From: Impatiens glandulifera
Lineage: Eukaryota; Streptophyta; Magnoliopsida; Ericales; Balsaminaceae
Assembly (NCBI RefSeq): GCF_907164915.1
Contig: NC_061865.1
Location: 51,914,587-51,978,586 of the forward strand
Reading direction: 5' to 3'
DNA length: 64,000 nucleotides
In this document: in pieces, positions 36,878-46,752 of the stretch
How positions within the stretch are numbered: position 1 is the first letter of the stretch
Layout: each line of letters begins with the position of its first letter
Program-made: the position numbers and the translations under genes
The notes under the pieces: generated by a model
Told to the model about the DNA's origin: nothing
Seen by the model: only the letters and a program-made list of their open reading frames with translations
The model's database searches: none

Positions 36878-37944
36878 GTCAGAAAGATTTCTGCAACAAA
36901 AAATAAAAGTTTGAACCCATTTGTTGGGTAAATGGGAAGTAAACATTATTGGTTCTACAATTATTGCATGCTTATGAAGCTTAGGATTGATTTTAATAGA
37001 AGTATTGTCTTTTTGAAGGAAAATTACATAATTTTGTAGTTTTTAGTCTTTCTGAAGGTGGTATTGGTATAACTATTGTCTTTTATTTATCATTGCCTTA
37101 AAATAATTGATGTGTTTAACATGTTTTCAACTATTTGCATTAGACTATGGAATGATGTACTTTATTGTTTTTTTCCTTCTTCCCCATTACCCATTTGAGA
37201 TAATTTATTAGTTGATCCATTAATCACAATAATTGATTCTTTATTCATATGATTTAGGGCTCAAAAACATTAGAATATATTTGATTTCAATTCAAGCTAC
37301 AATTTGATTGTAAATTGTGGTTAAAGAAAGATTATTATGATATATTAATTCATTTGGGAAACACAATTTCATCTAGAGTTTGAACCCTTTTTTTTTTAAT
37401 CTTTGTTCCAAATTTCATTCGGAATGCTTAAGCAAATACTCTGTAAACACACTTAACAGCGCAGACGGTTGGATACTCTGTAAACACACTTAACAGCGCA
37501 GACGGTTGGAAATCCAAATCAGAACACACTTAACATGTTGTTGTCGTCTAACCGACTCGAACTCAAAATCTCAGGGATAGGCCGGGAATATCCAACTTTT
37601 GTTGCCACTATAAGAGATGAATTTGAACTTAGTTTGGCTCGGATTTGAATTTAGAATAGAACAATTGTCTAAGGTTCGATTTTCAGTCACTCTATTCGAG
37701 TCCATTAAGAATACCCTAATTCGAGTCTCATTAAGAACACCCTTATTCAAGAGTTGGGGTCATGGATCAAAGATTGAAAAAAAGAAAATCTAAGATTTTG
37801 TGAGGAAGAAGATAAAAGAAAAAGAGAAGTTCATCATGTTATGCATAAACATGTCTGTAAAGTTACAAAGAAGAAGAAGGTAAATAAAGATGGAGATTCC
37901 ATTGATGAACTCATCTCTTTCTTATGAATTAGTTACTACTACTA
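36878..37944. other. intergenic, with a 37-bp tandem duplication
   Basis: Contains the SET gene 3' UTR, then AT-rich DNA. A perfect 37-bp tandem duplication (atactctgtaaacacactta...) lies at 37436-37472 and 37473-37509. It is followed by a further partial 'acacacttaaca' and a tRNA-like 'gtcgtctaaccgactcgaac' motif, suggesting a SINE-derived patch. Confidence 0.55.
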
Positions 37945-38217
37945 CTACATGTTACCGACTGTAATAATAGGTCTGGCTGTGAGTCCTAAAGGTGATCGAG
38001 ACCGTTGTTGTCTCCGGCGAGGGTTGATCCTCCGGCTAATCTCCGGCGGCTGTTGATAAGAATCAATCTCTTCAATTTCTTGTTTAATCTTTCTCACTTG
38101 ACTATGGATTATTGCAATACCCATGTACCTTTCTTCTTTCTTCTCCTTATTGCTGTTCTTAATGTCGTTGTTGCCGGCGACGGCGGCGGCGGCGGTTGTA
38201 TGTTTTGCTTCCTCCAT
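37945..38217 (-). CDS. small basic protein of unknown function
   Basis: A 90-codon single-exon frame. The N-terminus is Ala/Thr/Lys-rich and low-complexity. The middle has an amphipathic helix-like segment (SQVRKIKQEIEEIDSYQ, about residues 39-55). The C-terminus is Arg/Pro-rich and ends with RSPLGLTARPIITVGNM, which looks like a conserved terminal motif. There is no signal peptide or membrane segment. A TATA box stands about 75-85 bp upstream of the ATG on the same strand, and the surrounding sequence has a normal CT-rich leader, which supports a real gene. I suspect a short plant-specific family with an 'RSPLGL...RPI.VGN' tail but cannot name it. Confidence 0.6.
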   Translation of the reverse strand: MEEAKHTTAAAAVAGNNDIKNSNKEKKEERYMGIAIIHSQVRKIKQEIEEIDSYQQPPEISRRINPRRRQQRSRSPLGLTARPIITVGNM

Positions 38218-38289
38218 TATTGATCACCTCTTTCTCTCTCTATGTTTATAATCTTATTATATGGTTTCCATCTTTTTGAGAGAGATGAT

Positions 38290-38302
38290 GATGTATTTAT
38301 AG
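38290..38302 (-). promoter_or_regulatory. TATA box of the small basic protein gene
   Basis: On the minus strand the sequence reads CACTATAAATACA, a consensus plant TATA box. A start of transcription about 30 bp on leaves a leader of roughly 40-50 nt before the ATG at 38217. Confidence 0.6.
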
Positions 38303-41300
38303 TGAGAAATCAAATTTGGATACAAGTTGGAGACGTTGTGTTTAGACCGGACCGAATCATTAAAGAAAAAAACCGTTTCTGTTGGTGCTTCTTTGGCAAT
38401 TTCTGATTGGTTAGCCCTTACGTGACGTGTCCGTGTGAATCTTCTTTTATTACTACCTATGATATATTGCCACATATACATTCCTAGGTTTATTTTTTTT
38501 TTTTAAGATTAGGAAATATTTTTAAAATTTTAAATAAGAAAATGAGAAAATTAATTTTATGATAATTCTCTATCAAACAAACCAGGCTTAGGTTGGTGAG
38601 ATCTTGGTCACCATTTTATCTTTTTGGAAAAGGATGGTCTTTTTATTTTATAGTAGTAAGAACTTTAAATTGATTTTATTTTGAAACACACTGTTTTATT
38701 CTATACATAGATTCACATGAGTGTTTATTATGATATTCTATTATATTAAATTAAAAAAAAAAATGAGTTTAATCTTAAAGAAATGTAAAAATAAAGAAAT
38801 AAGTTAACTTGGTTTGACTAGTTTCTTGTTTGGTCAAATACAAGATGAATAATAAGCATATATAGGAATATCCTAATTGGAAGAACATTTAACACGTTGA
38901 GGTTGACTGACGGATAATTCCTACCCCATCTATAAATGGCCTGTTTTTTTAGGTATAAATATTAGTTATATTATAATTGCCTGCCTTTAAGTGTATAGTC
39001 TAAATAAGGATATATATTATCATAAAAAAATAATTTTATTTTGTATTAATTATTTATATATATAAAAACGTCTATATATTTAAGTACCAAAACAATCTCA
39101 AAGCATTATCAGACACATAATTTGAGAATTTTGATCACTTAATGAAGATGGTTAAAGACTTTAATTACTAAGTGTATATTCTAAATAAATATATATTATG
39201 AAAATAAATAATTTGATATATATATATATATATTTTTTTTTTTTACTTCTTATTCTGTATTATTAATTAATTATTTTTTTTTATATATATAACTCTTATT
39301 AAATTAAATGATTTTTTTTTTTGTATAAAAGAAAATAGTTTATATATATAACTAACGGAAAACTAGCATGATACCTCACCGCCATGGTTCCCCGTTTAAA
39401 CTCAAAACTAGAGCGGTCAGACGGGTCAACCCATGGAGGGGCGGACCTACCCATCAAAACTCATCGCTTAACGGGTCGACGGCGGTCCGACTCACCATCC
39501 CGGCGGGCGGAAAATCTCCAACCCAACCCAATGTGGGTTGCGGGTTAGACGGATTTGGCGGGCCCGCCCGCGGGTTGTCTCACTATAAATAAAAATCATT
39601 AATAGTTCTAAAAAATAAGAGTTTAAGAACATGATTAAATAGTCATAATACACACCAAAAAAAGTTTTGTCTATCATTACACATTAATTGACTAAATAAT
39701 TTAACAAAATAACTCAAATTTGACGGCTCTACTCAATGCGTCTCCAAATGGAATCGAACTCATGACATTTTGGTTTTCTTAACCGACTCTTACATCGAAT
39801 TATCTTGGTGGGATTATATATATAAATCAAACTCTCGAAAATTTTAATTTTAAGTCAGACTCTTGATACTTAAATTATTTTCCATTATTGCAAATTTAGA
39901 GTTAGTCCTTGGTAAATTAAAAAATACATCTCACACAATAATCTCAAACAAAAATAAAATATAAATCTAAAATAAAAAAAGTTATCATTTTATCAATAAT
40001 TTTCTTTTGTTAAGTTTTCTAAAGAGTTCTATGATTAATCATTCACATCTTTCCATTTTAGAGATAATAAAAAAAATGGAACTCTTAGGACTAATAAGAC
40101 TGAATAGACTGACCCGACCCTTCTCTTTTTCCCTGTCTCCCGCGCCGATATCGGTGGCTGAACCCCAACTGCTCAATTCTCATACACTTATTCTAAGTAT
40201 ATTTTTTTCTTTCTAAATTTAGTTAGATAAGTTAGTTTAAAAACAAAAATAATAGATGACATGGAAATAGGGAATAAAAGTAGGATAAATTAATTTTTTT
40301 TTTTATTAAACGGACTTAACCTAAATGATATATATAAGCTATAACTAAGGTGGCAAATGAATCCTTTGGTGAAAGTGAAAGAGGTTGACTTTGATTAAGT
40401 TCGAATCGGTTCGATTGATTAATATTCGAGTTCGACTTCATATAATATTTGTTTGATAATTTATCGAGTTTTTTCGAGTCTTATAATATATATATATATA
40501 TATATATATTTATTTATTATTTTAATATTAAAATTTAAAACAAATATTATTTATAAAAGACTCTTCAAAATCTATAAGTGCCCACATCTTTATTTAAATG
40601 TTGAATCTGTATTTAAGTTTTATATTTTTTTTTAAAATATTTTTTTGATTTAAGTTTGAACTCGAACTTAAAAATTTAAGTCTAGTTCCAGCTTTTCGAG
40701 TCGAGAAACGAGTCAGCTCAAGTTCGAACTTGGTCAAAGTTAAACTAAAGTTGAGTGGCTTGACTTAGAGCATCAGCATCGCATAATTTAAGACATTTGC
40801 CCTCTTATTTTGTCAAATCTATATTCATCTCAGCACTCACCAATACTTCCTCCCGCCCTCTTATCTAAATAATTTAAAAATAAATTTTATTTATAATATT
40901 TTAAATAAATAACTAATTTATACTATTATAACTAATATTCCTATATACTAGATAGAAAAATTTGTTAATTTAAATCCTTAAAACGTGTTAATATAATTAA
41001 TAAAAAAATATATTAATTTATTTAAAATATATATTTATTAATTAAATATATAAGTAATATTCCTATATTATATATATTATAGAAAAATTTGATAATTTCA
41101 CCCTTAAAACATGATAATATAATTAATAAAAAAATATATTAATTTATTTGAAATATATATTTATTAATTAAATATATATATAACTAATATTAAATGAATT
41201 GAAATATAAAATATTTTTATAATTTAAAATAAATTTGAGAATAAATAACTAATATTACTATATTATATTATAATTTAATATATAATTAATATTCCTATAT

Positions 41301-41978
41301 TATAGTAAAATTTTTAGAATATATATTTATTTAATGTTATTATAATGTTAATTAAAAATAAAAAAATATTATAATTAAATATATAACCAATATTCCTATA
41401 TTATAGAATATATTATATAATTATGAAAATGTCATAGGAGTGCATGACCGACATAAAGGGCACTGCCCTCTTTTTGCTTTTATCTCCAATGCAAAAAATG
41501 AAAAAAAAAAAAACAGACCTGCCCTTCACGTATAATATTTTATTTAGTATAATATTTTATTTAACGTCGTTTTAATAGAATTTTTTTAACTAATCTAAAT
41601 TTGTTTCAATATTGACATACAAATGGTGTTCTTAATGTTAAATAAATCTATCTTATAATAACTACTTAATCTAACATAAGTTTTGTGTAAATTGATTATC
41701 AATATCAATTTTGTATAAAACCAAATTGTAGATCTAATTATTATAAAAATTGAATAACACCCTTAGTTACAAGAATCTGAATAAAAAAAATAACTAAAAA
41801 ATCAGATCAACATTCACATGTTAGTTTAAAAAAGATGAAAAGTGTAAAAGAAGATCCAATAATAATTTAGCAAATAATTCAAAATTTGAGACCATGTTCA
41901 GAATTCTATATAATAAATAACCAGCCAAAGAAATCTGATTCAAATCATCAAAACTAAAAAATAAATAAAAGACAGTTT
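38303..41978. other. intergenic, with a GC-rich patch and a 122-bp tandem repeat
   Basis: Mostly AT-rich. At 39370-39590 an abrupt G+C-rich patch ('gggcggacctacccatc', 'gcgggcccgcccgcgggttg') has the look of a DNA-transposon (hAT-like) end but no matching second end was found. A tRNA-like motif (gagttcgattcc, minus strand, about 39745) suggests a SINE relic near 39720-39815. A 122-bp tandem repeat begins at 40933 and 41055. A (TA)n run lies at 40485-40508. A possible MITE spans about 40768-41520 (gagcatcagcatcg ... ctccaatgc) but its ends match poorly. Confidence 0.45.
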
Positions 41979-42862
41979 CTATTCATCCTTGATTTCCATG
42001 GATTTAAGAGCCTGAGAAGCTTTGAAATCTGAGACAGCCTGTTCAAAGACACTATTAATATGTTTACAAGTCAACATCAATTCTTGACATGCATCTTTCA
42101 ACACCTCACTTGCAGGATCACCTACAATAACAAAAAGATCATCCAAAAATTTATTGGTGATTCCTCTTCGTCTTGATGCATATTTGGATCTTCGTATAAA
42201 AGTGTTTTCAAATAGACCCATGATCGAAAAGATAGAGGATATGTGTCATCACTCGAAAATCAAGACTTTCACTTCTCTTAAGAAGTAATAACTCATTTGC
42301 AAAGAATGGAATGGAACATTGAATAAATTTCTATGCTTTGTTTAGTGTTTGTTTCAAGTTGTGATCAGAAACATATAGGATTTATTTATTTTGAATCATG
42401 TATATTAGATTTTAGATAAAAGACAACCCGACTTACCAGTTGTCTGGACCCTCATATTTACTCGAGCTTCAGATGGATGCGGCATGCTGTACCCACAAGA
42501 AACCACCCTCGGGCTGCAACACCACAAGAAGTTTAGATTGATTTAACAAAACCAGCATCAAAATCAATATAGCACTTTGGAGTTGGCAGATAAATAGGAT
42601 AAAAGGAAAAATTGGAAGAAAGAAAACATGCCTATCTAGCAAAGGGTAACTAGTTCATCATGTTATTTTAGCTAATGTTCATACCTTTCTAGCTAAAATC
42701 TTTCATTCGAACTGCATACACCGATTTTCAATTGTTCAAATAGAATGAAAAGACCACTTACTCTTGATTGAGTGTAAATCTAACAGAGTTAGCTAGAGTA
42801 TGATCCTCATTAGTTATTGAGAATGTTGATGAACTGGGGTCCTGAAGTGATCCGTGTTCCAT
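41979..42862 (-). CDS. DNA-directed RNA polymerases I and III subunit AC19 (3 coding exons)
   Basis: Coding exons on the minus strand: 42862-42762, 42513-42437, 42121-41979; 321 nt, 106 residues. The product has the RPB11-like dimerisation fold of AC19 (RPC19/POLR1D), which pairs with AC40 in the assembly platform of Pol I and Pol III. Family signatures are unbroken across the splice sites: NEDHTLANSVRFTLNQ, then DPRVVSCGYSMPHPSEARVNMRVQTTG, then DPASEVLKDACQELM. The start is the ATG two bases after an acceptor site. A non-coding first exon lies upstream at about 43290-43400, with its donor at 'attag|gtatt', so there is a 5'-UTR intron. The length is slightly below the usual 110-140. Confidence 0.93.
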
Positions 42863-43340
42863 TACTGCAAGATTCAATTCTGAAAAAATAAGAGATTTTT
42901 ATGCAATGTCTAAGCATCAAATAAGCACAACTAGTCATCAAAATACAAAACTAAACCAGAAGATCTGTCATTCAAATAAGAAAACAAGCTAACAAAAACC
43001 ATGACAGATTGTCAAACTTTTGCTTCATGTTGTAAAATAGGAAGATACAGGTTTCCCCAGTATAAAGCTGCTGACTTTATCTCTGGATTTAGAGATATAG
43101 AAGTTTATTCAACAAAATCAATTGAAACAAAAGAAACCCAAGTTTTCTACATTGATATTAAAGGTTAATCTAAGTAGAATAATGCAATTTCTTCAAAGAA
43201 ATTATCACATATTGTGTACAGACATTGATAATTGCTTTACAAATGAAGAGATCTCAAGCCTGTTACAAATATATGAAGAATAATACCTAATACCGAGATG
43301 AAATCGAATCTTCTGCTTAGCGCGGGTAATTTGAACTCTC

Positions 43341-43348
43341 TAGGGTTT
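43341..43348 (-). promoter_or_regulatory. telo-box in the AC19 leader/promoter
   Basis: AAACCCTA on the minus strand, the plant interstitial telomere motif found near the transcription start of many translation and ribosome-biogenesis genes. With it, 156-161 bp upstream, is a site II-type TGGGCC (43504-43509, minus strand). This pair is typical of plant ribosomal-protein-like co-regulation and fits a Pol I/III subunit. Confidence 0.55.
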
Positions 43349-43409
43349 GAACGGAGAAGAAGATGATTCAGATTTTTCTCGATTTTTCGGCTTCCTTCTT
43401 TCTGTCTTC

Positions 43410-44188
43410 AGTTCTTCATATATATAGGCAGTCTAAGGGCTTGTTTGGTTTGCATATCCTTTTCCTTTTTATTTATTCTGTTTTCCTATTTTTTCAATTC
43501 AAAGGCCCAGCCCAGGATGAAGACGGGCCTCGATTAGGCTTCTTTAATACTAAAGCCTATTTGCAAATACAAGGCCTTGTTATTAATCTTTTTGTATTTA
43601 GATAGAATAATATAATTTTAGTTTTATTTAATCGTATGAAATTGTAAATAATTAGTTTTAATTAATTGTATGAAATTGTAAATAATTAATTTTATGATTG
43701 AGGTGAGATCACTAATAAATATATTTTTAAACAATTTTTTTTTGTCAAGATTAAAAAAATTAAAATTGAGTGATAAGAAGTTTGGATAAAAGTAAAAAAT
43801 TTGGGTCCATAATTTAATTTTTAATAATTATAAATTTTATTTTAAAAAATATATATAATTATTTCCCTAATATATATTTAAAATATTAATATAATTAAAA
43901 AATATATATTAATTGATTCATAGTAAATATTAACTAATTAAATTATTAATAGTCCTATGCATATTAGTTTTGGGTCATTGAGGCGGGAGGCTCTATGGGC
44001 CGGGCCTGTTGATGGTTATTCTTGGTTAATATTTTATTTACTTTTTGAAACACAAAACAAAAAAAAATTGAATCTACACATATATTTAAATTATATTTAG
44101 TTAGGAATTTATGTTAAATTTCTTCATTATAATTTTAACTAATATATTATTCGCGCAATGCACAAATGTAGAGTAATCTTATATATAA
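43410..44188. other. AC19 upstream region and AT-rich intergenic DNA
   Basis: The first 150 bp hold the site II motif and an inverted 'aggcttc...aagcct' pair near 43540. The rest is AT-rich, with a short G-rich patch (gcgggaggctctatgggccgggcctg) at about 43984-44009. No gene seen. Confidence 0.5.
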
Positions 44189-45214
44189 CTAGCATTTAGC
44201 CCGTGCATTTGCACGAATAATAATATATAAAAACATGAAAAAAAAATTACGGATAACATTTTTAATTTTATTTTTAACCGTTTTAAATTTATGGGTGGGT
44301 CAACCCACAATCCGACCCAAGTATCCATTTATTCAACATCATTATATATTAGTTAGTTAGTTAAAAAGTTAAACTTATATTAATATTAAAACGTCCCGCG
44401 TTTATCAAATTTGGTGTTGAATTTAAAATATAAAGTTAAAGAGTTGTACTTGTTTTTGTTAGGTTGCAAGTTCGAAACATACTTCTAGCATTTTTAATTT
44501 TATTTTTAACCGTTTTAAATTTAAAAACGGGTCAACCCACAATCCGACCCAAGTATCCAAATTAACCACAGCTCTCGACCCGGCAATCCGGACACTTTAA
44601 AAATTAAGCATCATTATATATATATAGATTAGTTAGTTAAAAAGTTGAACTTATATTAATATTAAAACGTCCCGCGTTTATCAAATTTGGTGTTGAATTT
44701 AAAATATAAAATCTTTGTAGCCTAGTTGGTTAAAGAGTTGTACTTGTTTTTGTTAGGTTGCAAGTTCGAAACATACTTCTAGCATTTTTAATTTTATTTT
44801 TAACCATTTTAAATTTAAAAACGGGTCAACCCACAATCCGACCCAAGTATCCAAATTAACCACAGCTCTCGACCCGGCAATCCGGACACTTTAAAAATTA
44901 AGCATCATTATATATATATAGATTAGTTAGTTAAAAATGTGAACTTATATTAATATTAAAACGTCCCGCGTTTATCAAATTTGGTGTTAATTTAAAATAT
45001 AAAATCTTTGTAGCCTAGTTGGTTAAAGAGTTGTACTTGTTTTGATAGGTTGCAAGTTCGAAACATACCTCTAGCATTTTTAATTTTATTTTTAACCGTT
45101 TTAAATTTAAAAACGGGTCAACCCACAATCCGACCCAAGTATCCAAATTAACCACAGCTCTCGACCCGGCAATCCGGACACTTTAAAAATTAAGCATTAT
45201 TATATATATATAGA
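44189..45214 (-). mobile_element. non-autonomous Helitron-like element, copy B
   Basis: Inverted relative to copy A. On the minus strand it begins A|TCTATATATATATAATAATG at 45214 and ends with the palindrome CGTGCA-aa-TGCACG, nine bases and CTAG at 44189, followed by T: a textbook Helitron terminus. It has three tandem units of about 290-297 bp plus a shorter terminal part, one unit more than copy A. Each complete unit contains a tRNA-like segment with an A-box-like 'tagcctagttgg' and a B-box-like 'ggttgcaagttcgaaac' (for example 44717-44773 and 45013-45066). There is no helicase gene. Confidence 0.82.
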
Positions 45215-46752
45215 TATATATAACTTAAGTAATAGAATAAATTGATAAAAATAAAATACATTTTCTATTAAAAAAAATTATCATTATATTTATAATATTT
45301 ATTATTTGACACATTATTTTTTAAAACTGAATAAACAATTAAACTTGTTAAATAATTATAATAATAATACATAATAAAATGATTTTCTTAGAAATGACAT
45401 CTTATTATAGAACAACAAACTCATGCACCTCCCATAAAATGTTCATCTACCATGTTTTACATTGCAAAGAAACTTACTTATTTTTTTGTTTTTGTCGTCG
45501 TCATCATCTTTATCATCTTCTTCTTGGTCATTAATATTTATGGTCTCAATAGAAGGGCTCGGGTGGTTGGAGCAGTTTTATGGTCGTCGAACTACAAAAA
45601 TATAGAAGGGCTCGGGTGGTTAGAGCAGTTTTATGGTCGTCGAACTACAAAAATATAGAAATGAACGATATCAGTTTTATTGTAACTCTACAATAATTTT
45701 GTTTTTTTACATATCTAACAAATTAAATGAAAAAAATATACAAAGTTTAAATATAAATTACTCAACATCCATCATTCTCTTTTTACATCACCCTTGTTTA
45801 TCATGATTTTTTTTAATTAAAAAATAATTTATAAATATGTATTTATAAATGTTATATTGAGAATTAAATGAGAGGAGATAATATTTATATTATATTAAAA
45901 AATAAATTAAGAGATAAATTATTTTTCTTAATTTAAATTTATTTTTATTATAAAGAATAATATATATATATATATATATATTATTATGAAGAGAATGAAT
46001 ATTTATATATTTTTTATTTTTTATTCATTTATATTGAGAAATATAATTTTTTTATTAGATATAAAATGTATATTATATATGGATATTTATGTATAGAGAA
46101 ATGATAAAAAAACATAAATATTTTAAAAAAATGTGTCACATCTTTAATGAATTATAAATTTAAATTTTTAAATACTTTATTGAATTTTAAAATTTTTCTC
46201 TTTTATTAAAATTTTAATCCACTTAATTAAATTGCACATTCATCTTACTCTTTTCTTTCTCATTGTATTTTTTTTTTTTTTTTTATCAATTCTCTATTAT
46301 AAATTTATTATATTATTTAATATTTAGATTTTCATTTAATTGTTTTTATTTCATTGATTGTTTTTTTACATTATGTAACTTCTTATTTTTATTATTTATA
46401 ATTATTTTAAAATAAAAATTATTATTTTTTTTTGAAAAAGAATAATTTAAAAATGAAGAAGTTATCTTTGTAAATAACCCAAGAAAAAACTTTCCCTTTG
46501 CCGCAAACAACCGCTTAGGTATCCACCCTTATAAAAGAAGACCGACGGCATCTTTGCGATGAAAAACTTGCAAGAGAGAAAGTAATCATCAAAGAACGAA
46601 TTCGAATCTCTCTCTCTATCTAGGTTTTTCCAATCGCTAAAACCCTTACGTCTTTCATACTATCCAATCCTGAAACCAATTAGATCGAACTGTTTCGTCG
46701 ATTATATTTCCGAATTGTTTCCGTAAAACAAGGAGCGGGCAGAGATTGAACG
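45215..46752. other. intergenic, with a 53-bp tandem duplication; CUE gene promoter
   Basis: Two 53-bp copies (agaagggctcgggtggtt...) lie at 45551-45603 and 45604-45656 with one difference. A short open frame across them (45452-45658, hydrophobic N-terminus) is probably fortuitous. The rest is AT-rich, with (TA)n near 45961-45981. The last 150-200 bp before 46753 are less AT-rich with CT-rich stretches and look like the leader of the CUE gene. Confidence 0.5.

Noticed and set aside
39370..39590. GC-rich block as a gene exon or hAT terminus
   Set aside because: The open frame has no recognisable protein features and a second terminus could not be located.
40768..41520. A MITE bounded by gagcatcagcatcg and ctccaatgc
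   Set aside because: The ends match only over a few bases and no target duplication was found; kept only as a remark.
43363..43605. 80-codon plus-strand ORF next to AC19
   Set aside because: Lies over the AC19 5' UTR exon and promoter on the opposite strand; phenylalanine-rich composition suggests chance.
44717..44777. A functional tRNA gene
   Set aside because: A- and B-box motifs are present but no acceptor-stem pairing or normal anticodon arm could be drawn; treated as a tRNA-like module.
45452..45658. 68-codon ORF with a hydrophobic N-terminus
   Set aside because: Its C-terminal half is the translated 53-bp tandem duplication, and no promoter or homologue-like motif was seen.
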